From JAAUTT01 sp963846585 (GTDB lineage Bacteria; Bacteroidota; Bacteroidia; Bacteroidales; JAAUTT01): a stretch of DNA of 64,000 nt. Shown here in pieces: positions 13,242 to 23,154 of the stretch (the stretch's first letter is position 1; each line of letters begins with the position of its first letter). The notes under the pieces were generated by a model. That model saw only the letters and a program-made list of their open reading frames with translations. It was not told where the DNA came from and did no database searches. The position numbers were made by a program, and so were the translations under genes. The DNA is taken from NCBI GenBank assembly GCA_963846585.1, contig CAWJWO010000017.1, positions 287,370 through 351,369 on the forward strand, given 5' to 3'.

Positions 13242-13991
13242 ATGCCTGTGGGAAAAAGGATCGTACTCATACCGACTTATAATGAATCAGAGAATATTGA
13301 AAGAATAATAAGAAAGGTATTTTCATTGTCAATAGATTTTGAATTATTGATAATCGACGATAACTCACCTGACGGAACAGCTAATATTGTAAAAAATTTA
13401 TTTAATACCTTTCCGGATAAACTACATTTATTGGAAAGATCAGGAAAAATGGGACTTGGAACAGCATATATTGCAGGATTTAAATGGGCCTTATCAAATG
13501 GTTACGATTATATTTTTGAAATGGATGCTGATTTTTCACATAATCCGGAAGACCTGATCAAACTATATGATGCTTGTAATTTAAATGGTGCAGATATGGC
13601 AATCGGTTCACGTTATAAAAGCGGCGTAAATGTTGTAAACTGGCCTATGGGCAGGGTTTTAATATCTTACTTTGCCTCAATATATGTAAGATTCATTACA
13701 GGTATGGATATTAAAGATACAACGGCCGGATTTAAATGTTATAAAAGAAAAGTACTTGATTATATAGATCTTGATAGTATAAAATTTAAGGGTTACGCTT
13801 TCCAGATAGAAATGAAATTTACTGCATGGAAATCGGGTTTTGTAATAGCCGAAATTCCAATAATTTTTACCGACCGAAAAGCTGGGTCATCAAAAATGAA
13901 CGGCGGAATTTTTAATGAAGCTTTTTTCGGGGTAATTTTTTTGAAGTTTTACAGCCTATTCAAGCATTATAATACTGTTAAAAAAATTTGA
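13242..13991 (+). CDS. Polyprenol-phosphate mannosyltransferase-like GT2 glycosyltransferase
   Basis: A 249-residue GT2 enzyme of the dolichyl-phosphate mannose synthase (DPM1) group. It opens with 'VLIPTYNESENIERII', followed by IIDDNSPDGT (near 39-48), GLGTAYIAGF and the metal-binding MDADFSHNPEDL (near 94-105). Then comes 'DTTAGFKCYKRKVL'. There is no C-terminal membrane region, so it is probably a peripheral enzyme charging a lipid carrier with a sugar from a nucleotide donor. It lies divergent from the rRNA operon and upstream of dihydroorotase. The donor sugar cannot be told from sequence. Confidence 0.9.
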   Translation: MPVGKRIVLIPTYNESENIERIIRKVFSLSIDFELLIIDDNSPDGTANIVKNLFNTFPDKLHLLERSGKMGLGTAYIAGFKWALSNGYDYIFEMDADFSHNPEDLIKLYDACNLNGADMAIGSRYKSGVNVVNWPMGRVLISYFASIYVRFITGMDIKDTTAGFKCYKRKVLDYIDLDSIKFKGYAFQIEMKFTAWKSGFVIAEIPIIFTDRKAGSSKMNGGIFNEAFFGVIFLKFYSLFKHYNTVKKI

Positions 13992-14021
13992 AAATTTGAA
14001 AATTTGAAAATGAAAAATTGA

Positions 14022-14160
14022 GCCAGGAACCATCCTTCGACTAGGCTCAGGAGCCAAGAACCAGGAACCAAGATATGCAATGTGCAACCTGCAACCTGCA
14101 ACCAACAACCTGCAACCAGCAACCAGCAACCAGCAACCAACAAATAACAACTAACAACTA
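14022..14160. repeat. Mixed intergenic repeats, including a copy of a 52-bp dispersed repeat
   Basis: 14023-14074 (GCCAGGAACC..., with CCTTCGACTAGGCTCAGG inside) is about 92% identical to the reverse complement of 54964-55015. It is followed by CAACCTGCAACC/AGCAACCAGCAACC tandem units to about 14150. It separates the glycosyltransferase gene from pyrC. Confidence 0.85.
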
Positions 14161-14169
14161 ATATGAGGA

Positions 14170-15519
14170 ATGAGTAAAACACTGTTGATACATAATGCAA
14201 TCATTGTTAATGAGGGTATTGAAAAAAAAGGAAGTGTTCTGATAAATGGAAATATTATTGAAAAAATATATTTTGGGAATGCCCCTGACGAAGTATCAAC
14301 AAATGCAGAAATAATTGAAGCAGATGAAAAATATCTGATACCGGGAATTATTGATGATCATGTTCATTTTCGTGAACCAGGATTAACTTCCAAAGGGGAT
14401 ATATTTTCTGAATCAAGGGCTGCTGTTGCAGGAGGTATAACTTCATATATGGATATGCCAAATACCAATCCTCAAACAACGACTCAATCATTGCTCGAAG
14501 CTAAATACCTTATTGCTTCAGAAAAATCACTGGCAAATTACTCATTTTACTTAGGTACTGCAAATAATAACCTTGAGGAAATTTTGAAAACTGATCCTAA
14601 AACTGTTTGTGGGATTAAAATATTTATGGGATCGTCTACCGGCAATATGTTAGTTGATAACCCGCAAACAGTGGAAATGATTTTTAAATATTCACCTTTG
14701 CTAATAGCTGTCCATTGTGAGGATGAATTAATTATACAGGCAAATTTAGCAAAATATTTACAAAAATTCGGAGCATCAATACCTGTTGAATATCATCCTA
14801 ATATAAGAAGTGAGCAAGCTTGTTATAAATCAAGTAGCCTGGCAGTATCCCTTGCTAAAAAGTTTGGATCCCGTTTGCACATCCTCCATATTTCGACTGC
14901 TAAAGAACTTGAACTTTTTGATAATCAAAATTCCGTTACTAATAAAAATATTACTTCTGAAGTTTGTATTCATCACCTTTGGTTCGACAACAATGATTAT
15001 CAAAGGCTTGGCACTCTCATTAAATTGAACCCGGCCATAAAAACTTCTAATGACAGAGAAAAGTTGCTTGAAGCATTATTAAACGATACTATTGATGTAA
15101 TAGCTACCGATCATGCCCCTCATACTTTAGAGGAAAAAAATAACCCTTATGGGTCATGCCCCTCCGGAGGCCCAATGGTACAACATTCGCTGAATGTGAT
15201 GTTAGAGCTGTGCAAAATTAGCAAACTAACAAAAACTAAAATGGTTCAGAAAATGTGCCATCACCCGGCCGAAATTTTCAAAATACACAAAAGGGGCTAT
15301 ATCCGTGAAGGTTATTTCGCCGATCTTGCAATTTTAGATCCATTGGAAAAATGGGCAGTCGATAAAGATAACATAATGTATAAATGTAAATGGTCTCCTT
15401 TCCAAGGATATACATTTACAGGAAAAATTACACATACATTTGTAAATGGAAACCTGGTTTACGATAAGGGCAGATTTAACGAACAAAATATGGGAATGCG
15501 TTTGACATTCGATCGATAA
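14170..15519 (+). CDS. pyrC: Dihydroorotase
   Basis: A 449-residue cyclic amidohydrolase for step three of pyrimidine synthesis, the interconversion of carbamoyl-aspartate and dihydroorotate. The metal-binding HxH lies in IDDHVHFREPG (near 62-72). 'AGGITSYMDMPNTNP' follows, with metal-binding His residues in LIAVHCEDE and LHILHIST, and the catalytic Asp in ATDHAPH (near residue 315). Length and motifs fit the class I bacterial type. pyrE is far away at 49.6 kb. The start ATG at 14170 directly follows the repeat region. Confidence 0.93.
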   Translation: MSKTLLIHNAIIVNEGIEKKGSVLINGNIIEKIYFGNAPDEVSTNAEIIEADEKYLIPGIIDDHVHFREPGLTSKGDIFSESRAAVAGGITSYMDMPNTNPQTTTQSLLEAKYLIASEKSLANYSFYLGTANNNLEEILKTDPKTVCGIKIFMGSSTGNMLVDNPQTVEMIFKYSPLLIAVHCEDELIIQANLAKYLQKFGASIPVEYHPNIRSEQACYKSSSLAVSLAKKFGSRLHILHISTAKELELFDNQNSVTNKNITSEVCIHHLWFDNNDYQRLGTLIKLNPAIKTSNDREKLLEALLNDTIDVIATDHAPHTLEEKNNPYGSCPSGGPMVQHSLNVMLELCKISKLTKTKMVQKMCHHPAEIFKIHKRGYIREGYFADLAILDPLEKWAVDKDNIMYKCKWSPFQGYTFTGKITHTFVNGNLVYDKGRFNEQNMGMRLTFDR

Positions 15520-15524
15520 GCAAT

Positions 15525-15650
15525 GGAAGAAGGTAGAGAAGATAGAGAAGGCAATAAACATTAGTCAAATCAGTAATTGTCGTCATCATTTGCACATCTG
15601 CACACTTTTTCCTCTCCTACTTACTACTTCGACTTACTACTTACGACCAT
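15525..15650. repeat. Repeat-rich gap between convergent genes
   Basis: GAAGGTAGAGAAGATAGAGAAGG repeats (about 15527-15550) and TTACTACTTCGACTTACTACTTACG repeats (about 15618-15645) lie between pyrC and the ABC ATPase gene. No clear terminator is seen. Confidence 0.55.
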
Positions 15651-15651
15651 T

Positions 15652-16341
15652 TTATCCCAAAAGAAATTCAATTTGGGAGTCTATTTGCTCCTGATGTACT
15701 GAAAAAATTTCACTCTCAACAGTATCAAAATCTATCTTTTCCTTTGTAAATTGAATAACCCCGTTATTTAAGCAACTTAATAAATCGCATAAGCTTAGCA
15801 ATGATTCTAAAATATGCGATGTAATGATTATAGTTTTATTATTATTTTTCAATTTGAATAATAACGATTTTATTTTCAGCACTGTCTCCAGATCAACTCC
15901 GTTAAATGGCTCATCTAATATTAATATATCCCTGTTTAAACAAATTATTCCCATAAAAGCAAGTTTTTTTTTCATACCAGTGGAATAATCTTCAACCAGC
16001 TTATTTAAAGGCAATTCAAACAATTCATTCCATTTATCAATATTAAATCCTGTATTTTGTGACCGGAACATTCTTAAATATTCCTTACCTGTAATATAAG
16101 GATAGAAATAATTTACCGATTCAAGATAAGCGATATTATTCTTCACTATGGGAACTGAATTATAAGATACGGAACCGCCTTGTTTTTCTTTCAATCCGTA
16201 AATTGTATTTAACAAGGTAGTTTTCCCAGAACCATTTAATCCTGCTAACCCATGAATCGATGACGATGGAATAGTCAGGTTAAGGTTTTTTAATACCTTG
16301 TTATCCCCATAGTTTACGCTTAAATTTTCAATAACTATCAT
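15652..16341 (-). CDS. ABC transporter ATP-binding protein
   Basis: A 229-residue ABC ATPase. It has Walker A GLNGSGKTT (near 34-42), a signature-like YSTGMKKK in place of LSGGQ, Walker B DILILDEPF and a switch His in ITSHILE. The relaxed signature and short length are typical of the CcmA/NatA-type ATPases of ABC-2 exporters. It overlaps the upstream permease gene by 14 nt, so the two are translationally coupled and form one exporter. The substrate is unknown. Confidence 0.9.
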   Translation of the reverse strand: MIVIENLSVNYGDNKVLKNLNLTIPSSSIHGLAGLNGSGKTTLLNTIYGLKEKQGGSVSYNSVPIVKNNIAYLESVNYFYPYITGKEYLRMFRSQNTGFNIDKWNELFELPLNKLVEDYSTGMKKKLAFMGIICLNRDILILDEPFNGVDLETVLKIKSLLFKLKNNNKTIIITSHILESLLSLCDLLSCLNNGVIQFTKEKIDFDTVESEIFSVHQEQIDSQIEFLLG

Positions 16342-17332
16342 TCAAATGGTATTTCAGGTTATTTTGTGCTTTAAAATAATATTTAATAGCCATAATAATA
16401 GGCAATGGCCATAAGAAAGGCAACAGAATACATAAAACATTTACAAAAACTATAATACCATTATGGCTTAAATCTGAGTTTTCTGCAAACAGTGCATATT
16501 TAAATATAATAGTAATAATTTGTATACTAATTGCCACAAAAATTGACCCAATTAAAATATACCATGTTGAAGGCTGGAAAATTAAAGTTACAATGACATA
16601 AGGAATGAAAATAATACATAAATATTTTAAACATAATTTAATTTTTTGGATTATAAATGTCCTGTAATTAAATGAAAATAACTCAATAAAGTCACGCGAT
16701 TCACCAGTATAATAAAATCCTGAAACTATAAGTGATAATATAACAATGCCAACTGGTCCGACATATGATTTAAATGCAAAAATTAAAAATATAAGGTAAC
16801 ACAGAATTAAAATAATAAAGTTTCTCCTCAAACCACTTATAATTTCAAAAGCCTTTGGATTATTAACAGGTACCGGTACCTTCATTCTGAATGTAAAATT
16901 TGAACGAAAAGGATTCAATAAAAATTTTATGCCGGACGATAAATTATTTAATCCTAAGTTTAAATAGATACGGGGAATTAACAAACATATTAATAATAAC
17001 ATGATCACATTGCCCCAATCTTTGATAATATAAAGCATCAATAATACAGGAAACGAAATAATCAGGTATTCAACAAATAAAATAAAATAACTTAAATTAA
17101 AATTAATTTTAATAAAACGTTTATCCTTGCGTGAAGCATGAATTGATAAAATTACCAATCCGGTAAAAATTGAAACAATTTTAGAATTATTGGATTGTTT
17201 AACAGATTGAAATATCAGTAAAACTATAAATATCAGAAAGCCAAATAATACTATCGACCTTAACAGACCAATTTCCTTAATTAACCTGAACACCTGAATA
17301 CACCTGATTTTCAATATTGCTAAAATAACCAT
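16328..17332 (-). CDS. Multi-spanning ABC exporter permease
   Basis: A 334-residue hydrophobic protein with about 8-9 predicted membrane helices. It does not show strong motifs of a named family. Its place directly upstream of, and 14 nt overlapping with, an ABC ATPase gene marks it as the membrane partner. Unusually many Ile, Leu, Phe and Asn residues reflect AT-rich coding. It may export a peptide, lipid or antibiotic, but the sequence does not say which. Confidence 0.7.
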   Translation of the reverse strand: MVILAILKIRCIQVFRLIKEIGLLRSIVLFGFLIFIVLLIFQSVKQSNNSKIVSIFTGLVILSIHASRKDKRFIKINFNLSYFILFVEYLIISFPVLLMLYIIKDWGNVIMLLLICLLIPRIYLNLGLNNLSSGIKFLLNPFRSNFTFRMKVPVPVNNPKAFEIISGLRRNFIILILCYLIFLIFAFKSYVGPVGIVILSLIVSGFYYTGESRDFIELFSFNYRTFIIQKIKLCLKYLCIIFIPYVIVTLIFQPSTWYILIGSIFVAISIQIITIIFKYALFAENSDLSHNGIIVFVNVLCILLPFLWPLPIIMAIKYYFKAQNNLKYHLNDSY

Positions 17333-17339
17333 TATATAG

Positions 17340-17492
17340 TTTATGCACTTTTAAGAAACTGAACACAGAGACACAGAGACACAGAGAATTACATTTAAAG
17401 CAAATTATCAACTTTCATGATATAATGCTTTATATATTTCTATAGAATGTTGTAATATTCTATGCACTAAGCACTATGCACTAAGCACTATT
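17340..17492. repeat. ACACAGAG and GCACTA tandem repeats
   Basis: 17365-17388 contains three ACACAGAG units and 17459-17492 contains TATGCACTAAGCAC units. Both lie in the gap between the ABC permease and the DUF4184 gene. Confidence 0.75.
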
Positions 17493-18227
17493 TTATGAAC
17501 TGAAAACTTTACTTCTCATTACAACCGGAGTAATAATCAACCCCAACAAACTACCTGTTATAGCCGTTACAATAAAATCATGCCAATGAATATTACCAGG
17601 TTTAATCGTAATATGTATAGCAATAATTATCAATGTTATAATTGCAAAAATGAACCAATAAAAATTTACGCCTTTTTTAGCCGGAATTTTATTTTCAGGC
17701 ATATGTATAAATACTGCAATTATAGCTAACCCACCGAAAACTGTACTTAAATATTGCAACATTTTACATAAAGACATGTTTTTCCCTAAAATATCGATGC
17801 CTCGCTGTAAAACAGGAAAGATATGAACAAAATAACCATTGTCATGTGTAAAGCTATCCCAAAACAAATGTGTTGCTGATCCGAATAAAACAGATATAAT
17901 AACAACAATCCAATTCACTGACAAATATTGTAGCCAGTCAAAACTCTTATATGGTATAATTCTGGACCGTATCCATCCGGGAGCATAGTCAGTCAGGGAA
18001 TTACGTACCAATTGGTGATAGGCGATAGCAATTAATAATCCCATAGGCAGATCAAATAAAAATAATCCGTGTATAGTATGTCCGTATAAACTTTGGGTAT
18101 CCATCCGGATAAAGTACGCAAAATCAGGAGCAATGCTTCCCACTATCAATCCGGTAATGGAATAATACTTTTTGGGGAGTAATGTCACTGGCAATATTGC
18201 TGCAGGGTGTGAAAACGTAAAAGGCAT
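17493..18227 (-). CDS. DUF4184 family membrane protein
   Basis: A 244-residue membrane protein beginning MPFTFSHPAAILP, with 'GLIVGSIAPDFAYFIRM', GHTIHGLFLFDLP and 'FGSATHLFWDSFTHDNG'. These His/Asp-rich motifs are the family signature of DUF4184 and resemble those of metal-dependent membrane hydrolases such as the YdjM/LexA-regulated group. About six membrane segments are visible. A -7 box TAATTTTG lies at 18246-18253. Activity is unproven. Confidence 0.85.
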   Translation of the reverse strand: MPFTFSHPAAILPVTLLPKKYYSITGLIVGSIAPDFAYFIRMDTQSLYGHTIHGLFLFDLPMGLLIAIAYHQLVRNSLTDYAPGWIRSRIIPYKSFDWLQYLSVNWIVVIISVLFGSATHLFWDSFTHDNGYFVHIFPVLQRGIDILGKNMSLCKMLQYLSTVFGGLAIIAVFIHMPENKIPAKKGVNFYWFIFAIITLIIIAIHITIKPGNIHWHDFIVTAITGSLLGLIITPVVMRSKVFSS

Positions 18228-18245
18228 ATTGTTTTAACTTTTTTG

Positions 18246-18253
18246 CAAAATTA
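18246..18253 (-). promoter_or_regulatory. Candidate -7 box for the DUF4184 gene
   Basis: The minus strand reads TAATTTTG, matching TAnnTTTG, 19 nt before the ATG at 18227. No good -33 TTTG is seen. Confidence 0.45.
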
Positions 18254-18289
18254 TACATTTAAAAGTTGTTACCCTAAAATCCCAATGTT

Positions 18290-18420
18290 AAATTTTCATA
18301 ATTCACTTCATCACTTAATTACCTAATCACTTTATCACTTCATCACCTTATAACCTCATCACTTAATCACTTAATAACCTTCAACTTACAACAGTAACCC
18401 TGCAACCAGCAATCGCTCCT
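18290..18420. repeat. TCACTTCATCACTTAATTACC-type repeats
   Basis: Degenerate 7-10 bp units (ATCACTTTATCACTTCATCACC and similar) fill the gap between the divergent DUF4184 and parE genes. A similar block occurs at about 54905-54940, and the complement at about 60130-60165. Confidence 0.75.
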
Positions 18421-18468
18421 GTTAACACCTGTTGATAAAACTCTGCTGAAGGGGTAGGTTGTTTTATA

Positions 18469-18476
18469 TATCTTTG
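18469..18476 (+). promoter_or_regulatory. -7 promoter box of parE
   Basis: TATCTTTG, matching TAnnTTTG, ends 19 nt before the ATG at 18495. An imperfect -33 (GTTG) lies upstream. Its position inside a longer open frame (from 18459) argues that the later ATG is the true start. Confidence 0.55.
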
Positions 18477-18494
18477 TCAAAATTCAAAAAAGTT

Positions 18495-20339
18495 ATGACA
18501 GCGGTAGGCATTTATTCCGAAGACAGTATTCTTACGCTTGACTGGAAAGAACATATAAGGAAACGCCCGGGAATGTACATCGGGAAACTTGGTGATGGCA
18601 CTTCTCCTGATGATGGCATTTATATCCTTATTAAAGAAGTACTTGACAACTCTATTGATGAATACATGATGGGATTTGGAAAAACTATCGACATTTACAT
18701 AAATGAACACCAGGTAAAAATACGTGACTTCGGACGTGGTATTCCATTGGGCAAATTGATAGATGTGGCATCTAAAATGAATACTGGTGCAAAATATGAT
18801 GACAAGGTATTTAAAAAATCTGTCGGCCTGAACGGCGTCGGAATAAAAGCTGTAAATGCCCTTTCATCAGAATTTTCAATTCAAAGCTTTCGTGAAGGAC
18901 GAACCAAAGCCATTGACTTTTCAGGAGGTGATATTGTAATGGAAAATCCTGAAAATGAAACTGATAAACCAAATGGCACTTTGGTAACTTTTACTGCCGA
19001 TGAAACTGTTTTTGGCAATTATTATTTCATTGTCGAATACATAGAAAAAATGTGCCGGAATTATGTATTCCTGAACAGTGGACTGATTATTAATTTTAAT
19101 GGAAACAAATTTTATTCACAAAACGGATTACTCGACCTGCTTAATGAAAATATGAGCAGCTCAGCACTTTATCCAATTATACATATTCTTGGAGAAGATA
19201 TTGAACTCGCTCTTTGTCATGGTGACCAGTACGGAGAAGAATATTATTCATTTGTAAATGGACAGTTCACATCTCAGGGAGGTACACACCTTGTAGCGTT
19301 CAGAGAGGCGTTTGTGAAAGTTATTCGCGAATTTTTCAAAAAGGATTATGACGCGTCTGATATACGGACTTCCATTGTGGTTGCTTTAAGCATTAAGGTT
19401 CAGGAACCTGTATTCGAATCTCAGACTAAAACAAAATTAGGTTCCAGGGATATATCATCAGATGGCCCGTCTGTTAAGAATTTTATTACGGATTTTCTAA
19501 AGAAGGAACTTGACAATTACCTTCATCGCAATCCGGATACAGCTGAAGCTATTCTTCGCAAAATAGTGGAATCGGAGAAAGAAAGAAAAGCAATGGCCGG
19601 AATAAAAACTCTGGCAAGAGAACGGTCAAAAAAAGTAAGCCTTCATAATAAAAAGCTCCGCGATTGCCGTGTCCGGTTTAATTCAGAAGGAGATCGCAGG
19701 CTGGAAACAACTATATTTATAACCGAGGGAGACTCAGCAAGCGGTTCCATTACTAAATCCAGAGATGTCAATACTCAGGCAGTATTTAGCCTTAAAGGGA
19801 AGCCTTTGAATACTTATGGGTTGACCAAGAAAATTGTATACGAAAATGAAGAATTTAACCTTCTTCAGGCTGCACTCGATATAGAAGACGGACTGGAAAC
19901 ACTTCGCTATAATCAGGTGGTTATAGCTACTGATGCAGATGTTGACGGAATGCATATCCGTTTGTTGCTTATTACTTTTTTCCTTCAATTTTTCCCTGAT
20001 CTGATTAAAAACGGGCATCTTTATATTCTTCAAACACCATTATTCAGAGTAAGGAATAAGAAAAAAACCATATACTGTTATAACCCGGTTGAACTCGATA
20101 AAGCTATAAAAGAACTCGGTCCAAATCCGGAAATAACACGCTTCAAAGGTTTGGGCGAAATATCCCCTGACGAGTTTAAACATTTTATAAATGCTTCAAT
20201 CCGACTCGAACCGGTAACCTTGCGTAAAGCCGATAATGTTTCTGACCTGCTCGAATTTTATATGGGTAAAAATACTCCCGAGCGCCAGGATTTCATAATA
20301 GAAAATCTTCGCATAGAAGAAGATGCGGTAATGGAATAA
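18495..20339 (+). CDS. parE: DNA topoisomerase IV subunit B
   Basis: A 614-residue type IIA topoisomerase ATPase subunit. It has the GHKL domain with RKRPGMYIG, 'EVLDNSIDEYMMGFGK', RDFGRGIP and 'KKSVGLNGVGIKAVNALS'. The TOPRIM domain has 'FITEGDSASGSITKSRD' and ATDADVDGMHIR. Its short length, its partner parC 181 nt downstream and the Bacteroidota habit of encoding ParE/ParC together support topoisomerase IV rather than gyrase. It decatenates daughter chromosomes. An earlier TTG/ATG frame from 18459 is rejected because the -7 box lies inside it. Confidence 0.92.
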   Translation: MTAVGIYSEDSILTLDWKEHIRKRPGMYIGKLGDGTSPDDGIYILIKEVLDNSIDEYMMGFGKTIDIYINEHQVKIRDFGRGIPLGKLIDVASKMNTGAKYDDKVFKKSVGLNGVGIKAVNALSSEFSIQSFREGRTKAIDFSGGDIVMENPENETDKPNGTLVTFTADETVFGNYYFIVEYIEKMCRNYVFLNSGLIINFNGNKFYSQNGLLDLLNENMSSSALYPIIHILGEDIELALCHGDQYGEEYYSFVNGQFTSQGGTHLVAFREAFVKVIREFFKKDYDASDIRTSIVVALSIKVQEPVFESQTKTKLGSRDISSDGPSVKNFITDFLKKELDNYLHRNPDTAEAILRKIVESEKERKAMAGIKTLARERSKKVSLHNKKLRDCRVRFNSEGDRRLETTIFITEGDSASGSITKSRDVNTQAVFSLKGKPLNTYGLTKKIVYENEEFNLLQAALDIEDGLETLRYNQVVIATDADVDGMHIRLLLITFFLQFFPDLIKNGHLYILQTPLFRVRNKKKTIYCYNPVELDKAIKELGPNPEITRFKGLGEISPDEFKHFINASIRLEPVTLRKADNVSDLLEFYMGKNTPERQDFIIENLRIEEDAVME

Positions 20340-20344
20340 TGTGA

Positions 20345-20515
20345 TAATTTGATAATGAAAAATAGAGCCAGGAACCAAGAGCCAGGAACCAAGAACCAGG
20401 AATAAAGACAAGCAAGGTACAACCTGCAACCTGCAACCTGCAACCTGCAACTAACATCCTGCAACTAACATCCTGCAACTAACAACTAGCAACTAGCAAC
20501 TAATTTACCACTGAC
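20345..20515. repeat. AGCCAGGAACC and CAACCTGCAACC repeats between parE and parC
   Basis: 20365-20402 holds GAGCCAGGAACCAAGA units. 20418-20495 holds CAACCTGCAACCTGCAAC and AACATCCTGCAACT units. Whatever their origin, these repeats are probably transcribed with parE-parC. Confidence 0.85.
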
Positions 20516-20520
20516 CCATA

Positions 20521-23154
20521 ATGACAAACGAAGATTTAATTGATGATAACAATGAAGCAATAATTCAGGGAGGAACCACACACAGTGAGGAATTACATAA
20601 AGTAGTCCCCCTTAACGAAATGTATAAGGATTGGTTTCTTGAATATGCTTCATATGTAATTCTGGAACGTGCTGTCCCTCATCTTCATGATGGGTTAAAA
20701 CCAGTACAGCGCCGGATTTTACATTCTATGCGGCGAATGGAAGACGGACGCTACAATAAAGTAGCCAATATAATTGGCCATACCATGCAATTTCACCCAC
20801 ATGGTGATGCTTCTATCGGTGATGCGCTAATACAAATTGGCCAGAAAGATATCCTCATCGATACCCAGGGGAACTGGGGCAACATACTTACAGGTGACAA
20901 CGCAGCAGCTCCCAGATATATAGAAGCCAGGCTATCTAAATTTGCTCTCGAAGTAGTATTTAATCCAAAAACTACAGAGTGGATGTTAAGCTATGATGGC
21001 CGAAACAAAGAACCAATAACACTTCCGGTTAAATTTCCGCTGTTGCTTGCCCAGGGAGTTGAAGGCATTGCTGTAGGATTGGCTTCAAAAATATTGCCGC
21101 ATAATTTTAATGAATTGATTGATGCCTCCACTTCTTACCTAAAAGGACAATCATTTGAGATTTTCCCGGATTTTCCAACCGGAGGATTTATTGATATTCA
21201 AAGATATAACGATGGATTGCGCGGCGGATCATTAAGAGTGCGAGCCAGGATTTCTAAATTTGACAAAAAAACTTTGATTATTACTGAAATTCCTTATGGC
21301 AGGACTACATCTTCAGTAATTGAAAGTATTTTAAAAGCAAATGAAAAAGGTAAAATCAAAATCCGTAAAGTTGACGATAATACCTCTGCAAATGTTGAAA
21401 TAGTTGTCCATCTTGCAATAGGCGTCGATCCTGATAAAACCATAGATGCTCTTTACGCATTTACTGATTGCGAAATAGCAATATCACCAAATTCCTGTGT
21501 TATTGAAGATGATAAACCAAAATTCCCCGGCATTTCGGAAATGCTTCGGATTTCTGCCGACAATACATTAAGGCTTTTAAAAAAGGAACTCCAAATCAGT
21601 CTTGATGAACTTGATGAAGATTGGCACAATTCTTCACTTGAAAAAATATTCTTTGAACATAAAATTTATAGGATCCTTGAAAATGATTCTGATACCTGGG
21701 AACAAATTCTCACAGAAGTTGAAAAGGGATTCGACCCGTATAAAAAAATGTTCCGCCGGAATATTACACGTGATGATATTATTAAACTTTGCGAAAAACC
21801 GGTTCGTAAGATATCCAAATTTGATATAAAAAAGGTTGATGAACAAATTAATAATATTGAACGTGAAATATTACAGGTAAATCATAACATAGAAAATATT
21901 GTTAGATATACAATTGATTACTTTAAAAATATAAGGAAAAAATATGGCTCCGGAAGGGACAGGAAAACTGAAATAAGAAGCTTTGACGTGATCCAGGCTG
22001 CCCAGGTAGTAATAGCCAATGAGAAGCTTTATATAAACCGCAGTGAAGGATTTGTCGGATATGGATTAAAAAAAGATGAATATGTTTGTGATTGTTCTGA
22101 TATAGATGATGTTATAATTTTTAAAATGGATGGCTCATACATAATTACCAAAGTTCAGGAAAAAGCCTTTATGGGTAAAAACTTATTATATGTAAATATT
22201 TTCCGTAAGAACGATAACCGTACAATATATAATGTTATCTACCGGGATGGCAATAACGGGCCCATAATGGTAAAACGTTGTGCTATAACGGGAATTACAC
22301 GCGATAAAGAGTATAATCTGACTAAAGGCACGTCGGAATCACAAATTTTATATTTTACAGCTAATCCTAATGGAGAAGCTGAAATTGTTAGAATTACCTT
22401 ACGTCCCAGACCAAGGTTAAAAAATCTGATTATTGATTTTGATTTTAGCCAGATGGCTATCAAAGGCCGTGATAGTCAGGGTAATATCCTCACCAGATAT
22501 GGTATTCATAAATTGGTGCTAAAAGAAAAAGGGGCATCTACACTTGGAGGAATAAAAATATGGTACGATGAAACTGTGAATAGGCTCAATTTAGATGGCA
22601 AAGGTATTTTTATTGATGAATTTCACAATGGAGACCGTCTCATTGAAATAACCAGGTCCGGCATGTACCGGTTATCATCCTATGATTTGACAACTCATTT
22701 CGAGGATGACGTCTTAAGGGTTGAAAAATTTTATAGTAATAAAGTATACTCTGCAATATATTTCGATTCTATTCAAAAAAGCTATTATCTGAAGAGATTT
22801 GTTTTTGATCCGACTACAAACATTACTAATTTTACTGTTGAAAATCAGGGTACCCGTTTAGTATGTTTAAGTTCACACCAGCATGCACGTTTTGAAATTA
22901 AATTTGGAGGTGCCCATAAAACCCGTCCTGTAGAAATAATAAATGCAGAAGAGTTTATTGCTATAAAAGGAGTAAAAGCCAAAGGAAAAAGGTTGACAAC
23001 ATACCTGGTTGCTGATATAAAGGAAATAGTGCCTTTAATTCCGGATGAAGAAATGCCTGAAATATCAGAAGATATCAATGATTTTTCAAATGATGACCCG
23101 ATTAAGCATAATACTTCGGATGATGAATTATCGCAAATGACACTGGATATTTAA
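20521..23154 (+). CDS. parC: DNA topoisomerase IV subunit A
   Basis: An 877-residue breakage-rejoining subunit. The N-terminal winged-helix domain has 'HDGLKPVQRRILHSMRRM' and 'GHTMQFHPHGDASIGDALI'. The catalytic Tyr is Y133 in APRYIEARLS. A tower and coiled-coil region runs to about 480, followed by a degenerate C-terminal beta-pinwheel. It lacks a clear GyrA box, as expected for ParC. An acidic tail follows. It works with the ParE encoded just upstream. Confidence 0.93.
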   Translation: MTNEDLIDDNNEAIIQGGTTHSEELHKVVPLNEMYKDWFLEYASYVILERAVPHLHDGLKPVQRRILHSMRRMEDGRYNKVANIIGHTMQFHPHGDASIGDALIQIGQKDILIDTQGNWGNILTGDNAAAPRYIEARLSKFALEVVFNPKTTEWMLSYDGRNKEPITLPVKFPLLLAQGVEGIAVGLASKILPHNFNELIDASTSYLKGQSFEIFPDFPTGGFIDIQRYNDGLRGGSLRVRARISKFDKKTLIITEIPYGRTTSSVIESILKANEKGKIKIRKVDDNTSANVEIVVHLAIGVDPDKTIDALYAFTDCEIAISPNSCVIEDDKPKFPGISEMLRISADNTLRLLKKELQISLDELDEDWHNSSLEKIFFEHKIYRILENDSDTWEQILTEVEKGFDPYKKMFRRNITRDDIIKLCEKPVRKISKFDIKKVDEQINNIEREILQVNHNIENIVRYTIDYFKNIRKKYGSGRDRKTEIRSFDVIQAAQVVIANEKLYINRSEGFVGYGLKKDEYVCDCSDIDDVIIFKMDGSYIITKVQEKAFMGKNLLYVNIFRKNDNRTIYNVIYRDGNNGPIMVKRCAITGITRDKEYNLTKGTSESQILYFTANPNGEAEIVRITLRPRPRLKNLIIDFDFSQMAIKGRDSQGNILTRYGIHKLVLKEKGASTLGGIKIWYDETVNRLNLDGKGIFIDEFHNGDRLIEITRSGMYRLSSYDLTTHFEDDVLRVEKFYSNKVYSAIYFDSIQKSYYLKRFVFDPTTNITNFTVENQGTRLVCLSSHQHARFEIKFGGAHKTRPVEIINAEEFIAIKGVKAKGKRLTTYLVADIKEIVPLIPDEEMPEISEDINDFSNDDPIKHNTSDDELSQMTLDI

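Noticed and set aside
13956..14200. Two overlapping minus-strand frames of 64-77 residues with repeated LLVAGC-type peptides
   Set aside because: They translate the CAACCTGCAACC tandem repeat and have no independent support. The same holds for minus-strand frames at 20196-20478.
15652..17332. ABC exporter pair considered as a bacteriocin self-immunity cluster
   Set aside because: No precursor peptide, modification enzyme or protease gene is adjacent; only the exporter pair is seen.
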